A stretch of 64,000 nucleotides of DNA from J054 sp964613615 (lineage in GTDB: Bacteria > Pseudomonadota > Gammaproteobacteria > Steroidobacterales > GCA-2729495), in contig CAZTIB010000213.1 of NCBI GenBank assembly GCA_964613615.1, forward strand, positions 30,963 to 94,962, in the 5' to 3' direction. Every line of letters begins with the position of its first letter. Position 1 is the stretch's first letter. The translations under genes and the position numbers were made by a program. The notes under the pieces were generated by a model. It ran no database searches. It saw nothing but the letters and a program-made list of their open reading frames with translations, and had not been told where the DNA came from. Positions 1 to 8,885 of the stretch are shown in pieces.

Positions 1-656
1 TGCCGACCGCACAGGCTGCGATTCTGACCCTGGACGACCTCAGCCCTGGTGATCTGGCAATCACCGAATTCCTGGCCAACCCCGCCGGCGTTGCCGACAG
101 CGAAGGGGAATATTTCGAAGTCTTGAATCGTCGTAACTCCGTTGTGGATCTGACAGGCCTGGTCGTCCGGGATGATGGCAGCAACAGTTTTACCGTCAGC
201 GAGCTAACCCTCGATGCCGGCGCCTTCGGTGTGTTCGGTAACGGTGATGGCAGCGCATTGGGCTTACAGGTGGACTACATCTACGGCGCGTCCATGAGCC
301 TGACCAATACGGCCGACGAGATCACATTGACCGGTGCCGGCGGCCAGGAACTGTTCCGCCTGGCGTACACGGACGGCGATGCCTACGGCGCCGGTGTTGC
401 CAACGAACTGGCTGTGCTGCTGCCGGGCCTGACAAGTGCCGCAGATGCCGATTACCGAGCGGCAACTCAGCCTCTGCTGCTCGGCAACCTGGGCTCCCCG
501 GGATCCGCGGGCAGCACGTTTCTGCCTGCGGTGCCGCTGCCGGGCGCCGCGTGGCTGCTGACTTCGGCGCTTGTTTTTCTGGCCGGCATGCGCCGGCGCC
601 TGCAATCGTCACCCGGCTGCAGTCTCAAAGCTGCATCCCCATGCCCTGGCATCTAG
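1..656 (+). CDS. Lamin-tail-domain surface protein with VPLPA-type C-terminal sorting signal (5' partial)
   Basis: The frame is open from the left edge (first full codon at base 3), so only the C-terminal part is present. Residues beginning ITEFLANPAG, then EYFEVLNRR and DLTGLVVRDDG, match the core of the lamin tail domain (LTD, PF00932), which occurs in secreted bacterial surface proteins and nucleases. Near the end, VPLPGAAWLLTSALVFLAG is followed by the basic cluster MRRR. This proline motif, one transmembrane helix and arginines form a PEP-CTERM/VPLPA-CTERM signal, known to be processed by an exosortase-type system. A 22-residue tail follows the arginines, longer than usual for this signal. 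No exosortase is visible in the window. The function of the missing N-terminal part is unknown. Confidence 0.7.
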   Translation, partial: PTAQAAILTLDDLSPGDLAITEFLANPAGVADSEGEYFEVLNRRNSVVDLTGLVVRDDGSNSFTVSELTLDAGAFGVFGNGDGSALGLQVDYIYGASMSLTNTADEITLTGAGGQELFRLAYTDGDAYGAGVANELAVLLPGLTSAADADYRAATQPLLLGNLGSPGSAGSTFLPAVPLPGAAWLLTSALVFLAGMRRRLQSSPGCSLKAASPCPGI

Positions 657-687
657 ACTGGCACTCATCGAATGAATGGAGAAGGCC

Positions 688-1248
688 ATGTCTCAGCCTC
701 GGCCCCTGTTGCGCAAGGTTCCGCGGGACCAGCTGCCGGATGACCTGCAGCCCGCCTGGGACAGCGCCTTTACAGTCACCGGAGATGCCACGTTCATCGA
801 GGTGTCGGGCAATAGTCCAGACAGCCTGCGCTGGTACCTGCAAAGCTTTTACCAGGAACGCTTCTACGACAGCCGGCTGCCGCGTCGGGTGCTGGAACTG
901 GTGAGGCTGCGCCTGGCCAACCTGCACGGCTGCGCGTTCTGCAATAAAGGCGACCGCGCCCAGGCCCTGGCGGCGGGTTTCACGGAACAGGAACTCGACG
1001 CGCTGCCCGACTACGAAAGCGGTCCGTACAGTGCGGCAGAGCGCGCCGCGCTGGCGCTGGCCGACGCGATGGCCCTGACCAACCCCAACGGCCGGCTGGA
1101 CGCCGCCCTGTACGAGCGGCTGCAGGGGCACTTTGACGACGGTGAACTCTACGAGCTCGGCATGATCATGGCCATACTCTGCGGTATGGCGAAGTTCCTG
1201 TTCGTATACGACCTGGTGGAGAAAGAGCAGAGCTGCCCCTTCGGCTGA
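688..1248 (+). CDS. Carboxymuconolactone decarboxylase / AhpD-like family protein
   Basis: This is a small all-helical protein of about 186 residues. The central helix contains LANLHGCAFCNKGDR, the CxxC redox pair of the AhpD/CMD superfamily, followed by a second helix rich in alanine (AERAALALADAMAL) typical of the fold. Family members act as alkylhydroperoxidases or small-molecule decarboxylases. The CxxC is followed by NKGD rather than the usual xxxH, so the proton-relay histidine appears replaced by aspartate. The ATG at 688 is chosen over the in-frame ATG at 676 because GGAGAAGG lies just upstream of it. It ends 4 bp before the convergent glycosyltransferase gene. Confidence 0.8.
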   Translation: MSQPRPLLRKVPRDQLPDDLQPAWDSAFTVTGDATFIEVSGNSPDSLRWYLQSFYQERFYDSRLPRRVLELVRLRLANLHGCAFCNKGDRAQALAAGFTEQELDALPDYESGPYSAAERAALALADAMALTNPNGRLDAALYERLQGHFDDGELYELGMIMAILCGMAKFLFVYDLVEKEQSCPFG

Positions 1249-1252
1249 CGAC

Positions 1253-2788
1253 TCAAAAAAAATAGTAGCGCCGTAACTGCTTGCGAATCTTCGCGGCCGG
1301 CAGCCTCGGACCCGCCGCATAGTAAATGCGCAAACCCCGCTCGCGCGCCATACACGCCGTGCAGTCCAGCCGACCCAGTTCCTGCACATCGCTAAACAGT
1401 GGCTCCAGTTCGTCTGCCGTAAAACCGACGAACAAACCCCGCTCCGGACTAATCGCTTCACTCCAGAGGTGATAGTTCATGTGCCGGCCGTAAACCGCCG
1501 GCAGGCGGTTGTCCACATCCAGCTGATTCAGGGCGCCCGCCTGGCCATAGTGGGACGCCACCAGGACGGCGTTTTCGCGCTGCGCAGGCGACAGCTGCGC
1601 CCAGCTGTCTGCTGTCAGGGCAACGAGCTCCGGCCAGCCGTGCATTTCCGCGAAGTGCGGGAAGTAACGCTCCAGGTCTGCCGGTCCCCTGCCCGGGTAA
1701 CCCTGTTCGGCGTCGCGCAGAAAGCGTGTCACCTGCTCGAGTTGCTTGCCCGGCAACACCGGTGCCGCACCCGGCACCGCCAAAATGCCTGACAGCGCTA
1801 CCGTCAGCAGCAATGCCTGCGAGGCGCGCCTGTGGGGAACCAGGAACTGTTGCCAGAAAAGTGCACCGGCCACGGTGAACAATCCGAAGACCGGCACGGC
1901 AAAATAGAACTTCACGCCAGCCAACAGGAACAAGGCCAGGCTTAGCCACGCGGCCGTACCCAGCACGCGCAGCGGCAGGTCTTCGCTCAGGAGTACGTAG
2001 ACCGCCCCGGGCCCCCAGAACAGCACATAGCCCGGATTCATGGTCAGCACCATACCCAGCGCCGGATACCGCAGAACCAGGGCGTTGGGCACTGAGCCGT
2101 TGTAAGCCGTGACAAACTGCAGGAACGGCCAGTCATTGCTCACCTGCCATGCAAGAAAGGGCGCCACCAGGGCGATGGCCAGGGCCGCCGCTGCCCAGGT
2201 GCTAATCGCACGGAAAACGCTGCGGTCCCAGATGAGCCAGGCAGCGGGGAGAGCTGCGCAAAGGGCAAGGATCGACAGCTTGGTCAGTACGCCGAGTCCC
2301 AGTACCGCGCCGAGACCCAGCACATAGCGCGACTCGCGTGTCTGCAGGTGGCGCGCAGCCAGCCAGAAGGCCGACAGCCACCACAACTGGTCCAGCACGT
2401 TCATCGTCATGATGCTGTGCACGGCCAGGAAACCGGGCGCAAACAGCAGCACCAAAGCGACGATCCAGGCCGCAACCGGCCGGCCACCGAGGATCCGGCA
2501 CAGATCGACGCCCACCAGGATGACCGCCGCGCCTATGCCGGCTGCAGCGGCTCGCAGGGCCAGCAGGGAATCCAGTTGCAGCACGCCGAGCAACCAGGGC
2601 AACAGCGGCGGCAGGTCCACGTAGCCCCACGCCGGCCGCGCCGCTGCGTCGAGGAAATACAGCTCGTCGGACATGAAACCGTAGCGGCTGCCGGCCAGCA
2701 GGAACAGACCGGCTTTCCCCAGCAGAACCGCCAGTCCGATCAGGGCGTATGGCGCCATCGCGGCAGGCGGCCGCCGCGCGGAGTTCAT
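1253..2788 (-). CDS. GT39-like (PMT_2/ArnT-type) membrane glycosyltransferase
   Basis: This 511-residue polytopic protein has about ten hydrophobic helices. The first periplasmic loop reads SDELYFLDAAARPAWGYVDL; the acidic D-E pair and the WGYVDLPPLLPWL segment are typical of the ArnT/PMT_2 (PF13231) fold, which moves a sugar from a polyprenyl-phosphate carrier to a lipid or protein outside the membrane. The C-terminal third is soluble and probably periplasmic. The start at 2788 is chosen because its ATG overlaps the stop of the preceding gene (ATGA), so the two are probably translationally coupled. That neighbour makes a polyprenyl-phosphate sugar donor, which fits. The acceptor cannot be read from sequence. 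Confidence 0.8.
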   Translation of the reverse strand: MNSARRPPAAMAPYALIGLAVLLGKAGLFLLAGSRYGFMSDELYFLDAAARPAWGYVDLPPLLPWLLGVLQLDSLLALRAAAAGIGAAVILVGVDLCRILGGRPVAAWIVALVLLFAPGFLAVHSIMTMNVLDQLWWLSAFWLAARHLQTRESRYVLGLGAVLGLGVLTKLSILALCAALPAAWLIWDRSVFRAISTWAAAALAIALVAPFLAWQVSNDWPFLQFVTAYNGSVPNALVLRYPALGMVLTMNPGYVLFWGPGAVYVLLSEDLPLRVLGTAAWLSLALFLLAGVKFYFAVPVFGLFTVAGALFWQQFLVPHRRASQALLLTVALSGILAVPGAAPVLPGKQLEQVTRFLRDAEQGYPGRGPADLERYFPHFAEMHGWPELVALTADSWAQLSPAQRENAVLVASHYGQAGALNQLDVDNRLPAVYGRHMNYHLWSEAISPERGLFVGFTADELEPLFSDVQELGRLDCTACMARERGLRIYYAAGPRLPAAKIRKQLRRYYFF

Positions 2789-3885
2789 CGGGGCACTGCA
2801 GCCCGCCACGTGAAGACCAGCGTGATCACGTAGTTCCAGACTGCACCCACCAGGATGCCGGCGATGCCGGCCAGTGCCCAGGCCGTGTCCCGCCCGAACA
2901 GGTAGTCGGCAATGCCCACGTTGGCGGCGGCGCCGATACTGCAGGCCATCGTGAAGCTGGCCCAGCCGCGCAACCAGCCCCAGCCGGTCAGGCGCACGTC
3001 GCGATAGGTGATGAGGTTGTTCAGCACAAAGTTGGCGGTCATCGCCACCAGCGTGGCAGACACCTGGCTAAAGACAAAGCTCTGGTCCAGGCCGCGAAAC
3101 AGCCCCGCGAGCACGGCCATGTGCACGAACACACCCGAACCGCCGACCAGCATGAACGACACCATGCGCACCGGCACGAAACGGCCCACCAGCTTGTCCA
3201 GCAGCAACATTCCGTATTCCCAGGCCGCCTGCCCGTCGAGCTTGCTCTGTCCCGCGGTGCGGCCACGAAATCCGTAGGGCAGCTCACGAAAGCGCAGGGG
3301 CTGCTCGGAGGACGCAAACAGATCGAGCAGAATCTTGAAGCCAATGCCGGACAAGCGCCGCATGGAGTGCTGCAACACCTCCCGACGCAGCATGAAAAAG
3401 CCACTCATCGGATCTGTCAGTTCAGGTGGCACCAGCGGCCGGCTGAGGCGGGTCGCCAGGCGGCTGAGTTCCGCGCGGCGACCGTTCAGGCCGTCGCTGT
3501 GGCCACCGTTCATATAGCGGCTGCCCACCACCAGGTCGAGGCCATCGCCGCGCAGCGTTGCGTACATCTGCGGCAGCAAGCGCTCATCATGCTGCAGATC
3601 ACCGTCCATGACAGCCAGACACGGTGCCGTGGTCGCCAGCATGCCCTCGATGCAGGCGGAGGCCAGGCCGCGCCGTCCCAGGCGCTGGATACAACGCACC
3701 CTGGCGTCCTTCTGTCCCAACTCCCGGACCAAATCGGCGGTGCCGTCCGAGCTGTCATCGTCCGCGACCACCAGCTCCCAGCGAATGCCGTCAAGGCACT
3801 GGTCCAGCCGCTGCACCAGGGCCGCCATATTGGCGGCCTCGTTCAACGTCGGCACAATGATTGCCAGTTCTGCGCCGGCCTGCAC
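2785..3885 (-). CDS. Polyprenyl-phosphate glycosyltransferase (DPM1-like GT2) fused to a GtrA domain
   Basis: Residues 1-230 form a GT-A fold glycosyltransferase family 2 domain: IIVPTLNEAANM at 9-20, VVADDDSSDGT near 39-49, and the metal-binding DGD at 94-96 in AVMDGDLQHD. This is the pattern of dolichol-phosphate mannosyltransferase-like enzymes that load a nucleotide sugar onto a polyprenyl phosphate. Residues from about 235 to 360 hold four hydrophobic helices of the GtrA family (PF04138), which is implicated in flipping the lipid-linked sugar. The gene overlaps the downstream GT39-like gene by 4 bp, so the pair is likely a donor-synthesis and transfer module. The sugar is unknown. Confidence 0.85.
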   Translation of the reverse strand: MQAGAELAIIVPTLNEAANMAALVQRLDQCLDGIRWELVVADDDSSDGTADLVRELGQKDARVRCIQRLGRRGLASACIEGMLATTAPCLAVMDGDLQHDERLLPQMYATLRGDGLDLVVGSRYMNGGHSDGLNGRRAELSRLATRLSRPLVPPELTDPMSGFFMLRREVLQHSMRRLSGIGFKILLDLFASSEQPLRFRELPYGFRGRTAGQSKLDGQAAWEYGMLLLDKLVGRFVPVRMVSFMLVGGSGVFVHMAVLAGLFRGLDQSFVFSQVSATLVAMTANFVLNNLITYRDVRLTGWGWLRGWASFTMACSIGAAANVGIADYLFGRDTAWALAGIAGILVGAVWNYVITLVFTWRAAVPR

Positions 3886-3969
3886 CTGTCACCCTTCCCA
3901 GCAATAAATTGCGAACTTTCGCATGACGCACATTTTCCGGGGCATTATTATTACGACTTTCCGGCCCCG

Positions 3970-4782
3970 ATGCCCACCGCGATGCACTGGAACACCATTG
4001 TCATTACCGCCGCGGCCCTGTTCGCCATTATCAGTGCCCGCTATTTCGCGATCGCGGGCTTTTTCTACTGGGCACTCTGGAAGCGCGACGGCAACCTGCT
4101 GCGCGCCCGCAAGCTGACGGAGATCGTTCCGCCCGCAAAACTGATCCGCAGCGAGATTCGCTGGTCCGTCATCGCATCGGCCATCTACGCGGTGCCCGGC
4201 GCTATCGTGATCGAGGCGTGGGAGACCGGGGGCACGGCGATCTACATGGACATCGCGGACTACGGATGGTTCTGGTATTTCGCCAGCGTTCCGGTGTACC
4301 TGTTCATACACGACACCTATTTCTACTGGACGCATCAGATGATGCATCGACCGCGAATCTTCCCGGTGATGCACAAGGTGCACCATGAGTCGCGGCAGCC
4401 CACTCCGTGGGCCGGTTTTTCCTTTCATCCTACGGAGTCCCTGCTCGGCGCCGCAATCCTGCCGATCATGGTGTTCTTTATTCCGATTCACGTGTCAGCG
4501 ATCCTGTTTATCCTGGTGCTGATGACCATCGTCAGCGTCACCAACCACTCCGGCTATGAGATTTTGCCAGACGCGTGGCTGCGCGGATTTGCCGGCCGAA
4601 ACTGGATTTCGGCGGCCCACCACAACCTGCATCACCAGACTTATACGTGTAACTACGCACTGTATTTCCGGTTCTGGGATCGGGTCATGGGCACCGACAA
4701 ACTGGAAAGCGAGTATGATTTTCTCCGTGCCCCGGCCGATGGGATGGCTGCAGAAAGCGGCCGCTCGGGCCTGGCACCCTGA
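3970..4782 (+). CDS. Fatty acid hydroxylase / sterol desaturase superfamily protein beside crtZ
   Basis: This integral membrane di-iron oxygenase has about 270 residues. The histidine boxes are present: HDTYFYWTHQMMH, HKVHHESRQP, and ISAAHHNLHHQTYTCNY near the C-terminus, with NHSGYE between. This is the FA_hydroxylase (PF04116) signature. It lies 34 bp upstream of crtZ in the same direction, so a role in xanthophyll modification is plausible; the 2,2'-beta-hydroxylase CrtG is one carotenoid enzyme I recall as related to this superfamily, but I could not verify that here. A sterol, hopanoid or fatty-acid substrate is equally possible. The reading frame stays open far upstream through the antisense strand of the neighbouring gene, so the start (ATG 3970, or 3982) is uncertain and has no strong ribosome site. 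Confidence 0.75.
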   Translation: MPTAMHWNTIVITAAALFAIISARYFAIAGFFYWALWKRDGNLLRARKLTEIVPPAKLIRSEIRWSVIASAIYAVPGAIVIEAWETGGTAIYMDIADYGWFWYFASVPVYLFIHDTYFYWTHQMMHRPRIFPVMHKVHHESRQPTPWAGFSFHPTESLLGAAILPIMVFFIPIHVSAILFILVLMTIVSVTNHSGYEILPDAWLRGFAGRNWISAAHHNLHHQTYTCNYALYFRFWDRVMGTDKLESEYDFLRAPADGMAAESGRSGLAP

Positions 4783-4816
4783 GGCACGAGCGGAGATGAC
4801 GGAGTAACATTGACTG

Positions 4817-5296
4817 ATGATTGATCTGCTGCTGTTTATCGCTGCATTCGCCGGGATGGAAGGCGTGGCGTGGGGAACGCACAAGTACCTGATGCATGGC
4901 CCGCTGTGGTGCTGGCACGAGTCCCATCACCGGCCGCGCGAAGGCATGTTCGAAAAGAACGATTTGTTCGCCTTCTATTTTGCCCTGCCATCGATCCTGC
5001 TGATCTGGCTCGGCGTGAACGTCAGCGCGCCGCTGCTGCCCGTGGGCCTCGGGATGACGGCCTATGGCTTTTGCTACTTCGCCTTTCACGACGGGATCGT
5101 GCACCGGCGGCTGCCATTTCGCTACAACGGCAAGAACCCCTACATGAAGCGGATCATCCAGGCGCACTACGTGCACCACGCGACGACCACGAAGGAAGGG
5201 GCCGTGTCTTTCGGTTTTCTCTATACGAAACCGGTACAGGAACTGGACGCGAAGCGGCGCGAGCTGGCGGGTACCCTCAACACAGGTCAGGCTTGA
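4817..5296 (+). CDS. crtZ: Beta-carotene hydroxylase
   Basis: This membrane di-iron hydroxylase has 159 residues and adds 3-hydroxyl groups to the beta rings of carotenes (beta-carotene to zeaxanthin). All four histidine motifs of the bacterial CrtZ family are present: HKYLMH, HESHH, HDGIVHRR and HYVHH, spaced between four hydrophobic segments. Length is normal for CrtZ (about 160-175). It overlaps the convergent crtB by 20 bp, so the two transcription units run into each other. With crtY, crtI and crtB alongside, zeaxanthin or a derivative is the expected product. Confidence 0.93.
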   Translation: MIDLLLFIAAFAGMEGVAWGTHKYLMHGPLWCWHESHHRPREGMFEKNDLFAFYFALPSILLIWLGVNVSAPLLPVGLGMTAYGFCYFAFHDGIVHRRLPFRYNGKNPYMKRIIQAHYVHHATTTKEGAVSFGFLYTKPVQELDAKRRELAGTLNTGQA

Positions 5297-6218
5297 TCCA
5301 GAGATCCGGTGAGCGCGGGCGGGTCGCCCGCCGGCGCCCGAAACTGACCGCGGCCAGGGCTTGCAGGCCACCGCGGGCACCCCACCAGAGCTTGCGCCGT
5401 CCCGGCACGATGGCCCGCGTGTCCCAGGCCCGCGCTCCACGACGCAGCACCAGTCTGCCAATATCCCGGTAGACGCCGGCCGCCGTGCTGACGGCCCAAC
5501 CGGCACGCAAACCCAGCGCCGGCACGCCCTGCGACGCTGACCGGTAGTAGAGTTCGGCGACATCCAGCAGCCTGGCGACAACTTCGAACACCGCATTGCG
5601 GTTCGCCGGCGCCGCCACTGCGCCCGGATCAACGCCCGCGCCTTCGAGCCAGCGCGCGGGCAGATAACACCGACCGTTGTCGGCATCGTCCATTACATCT
5701 CGGGAAATATTCGTCAGCTGAAAAGCGATTCCCAGGTCGGCAGCACGACCGAGCACCGCCGGTTCCCGCGCCCCCATGACGTAAGCCATCATGACGCCGA
5801 CGACGCCGGCCACGTGGTAGCTGTAGAGCAGCGTGTCTTGCAGTTCCCGGTACTGGTGACCGCGCACGTCCATCTCGAAGCCGTGGATCAGGTCCAGCGG
5901 ATGCCGGGCCGGAATCTGGTGGCGGCTGGCGACCTGCTGCAGGCCGAGAAAGGCCGGCTCATCCACCCGCTCGCCGGCCAGCGCCCGCTCCGTTTCCCGG
6001 CGCAGCAAAGCCAGTCGGGCGTCTGAATCAGCCTGGGAGATCTGCTCGCGGCCGAAACCCAGCTCCTGCCCGTCGATCAGGTCGTCGCAGTAGCGGCACC
6101 AGGCGTAGAGCTTGTAAACGTCCGCTCGGGTATCGGCGTCGAATAACCGGGCCGCGGCGGCAAAACTTTTCGACCCTTGCCGAATGATCTCGCGGCTGCG
6201 CTCGGCGACGGCATCCAA
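5277..6218 (-). CDS. crtB: 15-cis-phytoene synthase
   Basis: This squalene/phytoene synthase family protein of 313 residues condenses two geranylgeranyl diphosphates to phytoene. The two aspartate-rich substrate-Mg2+ motifs are visible: DDLID at 45-49 within CRYCDDLIDG, and DVMDD at 174-178 within NISRDVMDDADNGRCYLP. The probable start is TTG at 6218, one base after the crtI stop; no in-frame ATG is near. It is the last gene of the crtY-crtI-crtB run, and its end overlaps the convergent crtZ. The precursor enzyme CrtE is not in the window. Confidence 0.93.
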   Translation of the reverse strand: MDAVAERSREIIRQGSKSFAAAARLFDADTRADVYKLYAWCRYCDDLIDGQELGFGREQISQADSDARLALLRRETERALAGERVDEPAFLGLQQVASRHQIPARHPLDLIHGFEMDVRGHQYRELQDTLLYSYHVAGVVGVMMAYVMGAREPAVLGRAADLGIAFQLTNISRDVMDDADNGRCYLPARWLEGAGVDPGAVAAPANRNAVFEVVARLLDVAELYYRSASQGVPALGLRAGWAVSTAAGVYRDIGRLVLRRGARAWDTRAIVPGRRKLWWGARGGLQALAAVSFGRRRATRPRSPDLWIKPDLC

Positions 6219-6219
6219 C

Positions 6220-7710
6220 TCAGTGCACTCCCAAGTCGTCCAGCAGCAGGCCCGCGGTGGCTTTGGCCGAGTTCACGACGCCCGGGATTCCGGCGCCCGG
6301 ATGCGTACCGGCACCGGTGAAGTACAAACCCCCGACACGCGCGTCGCGGTTGTGCACACGAAAGTAGGCGCTCTGCAGCAGGGTGGGTTGCAGGGAAAAG
6401 GCTGACCCCTGGTGGGCGTTGAGCTCGGTCACGAAATCCTGCGGGGTAAAGATCCGGCACGTGACCAGGTCTTTCCGCAAGCCGGGTATATAGCGCTGCT
6501 CCAGGTAGTCGAGGATTCGGTCGCGGTAACGGGGCGCCTCTTTCTCCCAGTCCACCTGACTCTTCGCAAGATTCGGCACCGGCGCGAGCACGTAGTGAGT
6601 ACTGCACCCCGGTGGCGCCAGCTGTGGGTCGGTCACCGACGGTGAGTGCAGATATAAAGAAAAATCGTCCGCCAGCTCGCCGCGGTCGAAGATGTCGGCC
6701 AGCAGCTCCTTGTAACGCGGACCGAACAGTACCGCGTGATGCGCCAGATCCAGATGCTCGCCTTTCAGACCGAAGTAAATCAGGAACAGCGACATGGAAA
6801 AGCGTTTGCGAGGCAGGCTTTTTCGTACCCGCGCCAGCAACGGCTCATCTTTCAGCAGGTGCTCGTAGGTGTGCACCACGTCGGCGTTGCTCACGACCGC
6901 TTTCACGTCCAGCCGTTCCCCACCGGCCAGGCGCACCGCGCTCACGCGGCCCCCGGCCGTCTCGATGGCCTCCACCGGACAATTCAGGCGTAACTCTCCG
7001 CCGATGTCCGTAAACAGCCTGGTCAGTCCCTGCACCAGGGCGCCGGTGCCGCCTCGCGGGAACAGCACCCCCCAGCGTTTTTCGAGCGCATGGATCAGCG
7101 CATAGATGGCCGAGGTGCTGAACGGATTGCCGCCCACCAGCAACGTATGATAACTGAAGGCCTGGCGCAGATACGGGTCCTTCACATACTTCGACACCAT
7201 GCTGTACACGGAGCGGTAGCTCTGCAGTGTGACCAGCTGCGGGGCCGCCCGGATCATGCTCCACCAGTCGAGGAACGGCGTCGCCGCCAGCTTCACATAG
7301 CCTTCCTGAAAGACCGCCTCGGAGTACTGCAGAAATCGCCGGTAGCCGTCCACATCACCCGGGTTCCGCGCGGCAATCTGGGCGCTCATGCGCGCGTCGT
7401 CAGCCGTGTAGTCCAGCTGGTAACCATCCTCCCAGCAGAGCCGGTACATTGGGTCCAGGCTGAGCAATTCGACGTAGTCCGACATGGGCCGGCCGCCTGC
7501 TTCATAGAGCTCTTCCAGGCAGTTGGGCGCGGTAATCACGGTAGGCCCGGCGTCGAAAGTGAAACCCTGGTCTTCGTACACGTAGGCGCGCCCGCCCGGC
7601 TTGTCCCGCGCCTCGATCAGCACGGTAGGCACGCCCGCCGCCTGCAGGCGAATCGCGGTGGCCATGCCGCCAAAGCCGGCGCCGATTACCGCCACCCGGT
7701 CAGTGCTCAT
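6220..7710 (-). CDS. crtI: Phytoene desaturase, CrtI type
   Basis: This FAD-dependent desaturase of 496 residues converts phytoene to lycopene. The N-terminus has the dinucleotide-binding motif VAVIGAGFGGMATAIRL with EARDKPGGRAYVYE following, and the C-terminus carries the bacterial-type carotenoid dehydrogenase signature GLYFTGAGTHPGAGIPGVV. Length matches bacterial CrtI. Its ATG at 7710 overlaps the crtY stop (ATGA), and crtB begins 1 bp after its own stop, so Y, I and B form a tightly coupled operon. Confidence 0.95.
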   Translation of the reverse strand: MSTDRVAVIGAGFGGMATAIRLQAAGVPTVLIEARDKPGGRAYVYEDQGFTFDAGPTVITAPNCLEELYEAGGRPMSDYVELLSLDPMYRLCWEDGYQLDYTADDARMSAQIAARNPGDVDGYRRFLQYSEAVFQEGYVKLAATPFLDWWSMIRAAPQLVTLQSYRSVYSMVSKYVKDPYLRQAFSYHTLLVGGNPFSTSAIYALIHALEKRWGVLFPRGGTGALVQGLTRLFTDIGGELRLNCPVEAIETAGGRVSAVRLAGGERLDVKAVVSNADVVHTYEHLLKDEPLLARVRKSLPRKRFSMSLFLIYFGLKGEHLDLAHHAVLFGPRYKELLADIFDRGELADDFSLYLHSPSVTDPQLAPPGCSTHYVLAPVPNLAKSQVDWEKEAPRYRDRILDYLEQRYIPGLRKDLVTCRIFTPQDFVTELNAHQGSAFSLQPTLLQSAYFRVHNRDARVGGLYFTGAGTHPGAGIPGVVNSAKATAGLLLDDLGVH

Positions 7711-8885
7711 GAGTTATCTCCACTGAGCCTGGTCACGCTATCCCGGCCACTGCCGATCAGGCTGCCCAGCGCCCTGCCAACGGCGATCGGCGGTTTACCG
7801 CTGACGATCTGCAGCCGGTCCCGCCAGGTCGGACGGCCGGCATAAAAGCGGTTGACCAGGGGCGCAGGCAATCGATAGAAATGTTGCAGCACCCGATAGC
7901 GCTCCGCCGGCTCGCAACCCAGGTAGAGCATGCGATTTAGCAACCGGAAGTAGCGACCTTTGCGCCACAGCCGGAAGCTCCGGGTCCGGGTGCGCCAGTA
8001 GAGGGCAGCACTGCGCCATTCGTCCAGGCCCGCCAGGTCATCGGCAAGACGCACGGCTTCGGGCAGTGAGTAACCGGTCGTATAGTGAAACAGGCCGGCC
8101 CGCACACCGGAACGCGGCACGCCCGGCCCGTCTGCCCAGTAGGCATCCAGATCGCCGCCCAGCACTACCGGCAGGGCGCCCTCTTCTTCACGAAGGATTC
8201 GGGAAATCTGCCAGCCGCGCTCATCCACATAGGCGGCGATAGCCTGGCGCATCGCTTCACGATCCAGGGCCGGCGTATCGCTGTAGCGCGTGTCTTCTAC
8301 CAGGATCGTATTTTCGCCAAAGGGTAGCGTGTAGATGAAGCGGAAGCCGTCCTCCTGCGGGACCGTCGCATCCATCAGCAGCGGCGCGTTGAGACCATGG
8401 GGCGCGTCAAGCTCGAGCAGGTGGCCCAGGAATTTCTGGAAACGGACGTCCAGGTGGCCGCCGCCCGGGTCGCCCCGCCCATCGATCACGGCCGGAGCCT
8501 CAAGGGTTTCGCCGTCCGCCAGCGTGACGTGCTCAGCCGACACCGACTGCACCTGCACGCCGGTCCGTACGCTATCGCCGAGTTGTTCAATGGCGGTGGC
8601 GTGCAGGCGCTCGGCGGTAACGGCGTGATAGCTGCCCTCGAGCCAGCGATCGCGGCGGGGAAAGATAATCCGGTGCCGGTCCCAGCTGCGTGCGACGAAA
8701 GGCTGCAGCCACTGCATCTGCCCCGGGGTCAGGTCCGTACCGTGGAAACACCAGGTGTGGTTGCCGCCGAGCGTAGCGTCACGCTCCAGCACCAGCGTCT
8801 TCAGCTGCGGCTGCTGCATGCGTAGTCGCCAGGCGATCAGCGTGTTCGCGAGCCCGCCACCGACCAGGATGAGGTCTGGCTTCAC
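7707..8885 (-). CDS. crtY: Lycopene beta-cyclase, CrtY type
   Basis: This FAD/NAD-fold lycopene cyclase has 392 residues and makes beta-carotene from lycopene. The N-terminus LILVGGGLANTLIAWRL is the Rossmann motif of CrtY, followed by ERDATLGGNHTWCFH, a conserved CrtY stretch. Further on, FRFIYTLPFGENTILVEDT and FHYTTGYSLPEAVRLA also fit the family. The start is a GTG at 8885, directly after the stop of the DUF2141 gene; no ATG is near. The gene overlaps crtI by 4 bp. Confidence 0.93.
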   Translation of the reverse strand: MKPDLILVGGGLANTLIAWRLRMQQPQLKTLVLERDATLGGNHTWCFHGTDLTPGQMQWLQPFVARSWDRHRIIFPRRDRWLEGSYHAVTAERLHATAIEQLGDSVRTGVQVQSVSAEHVTLADGETLEAPAVIDGRGDPGGGHLDVRFQKFLGHLLELDAPHGLNAPLLMDATVPQEDGFRFIYTLPFGENTILVEDTRYSDTPALDREAMRQAIAAYVDERGWQISRILREEEGALPVVLGGDLDAYWADGPGVPRSGVRAGLFHYTTGYSLPEAVRLADDLAGLDEWRSAALYWRTRTRSFRLWRKGRYFRLLNRMLYLGCEPAERYRVLQHFYRLPAPLVNRFYAGRPTWRDRLQIVSGKPPIAVGRALGSLIGSGRDSVTRLSGDNS

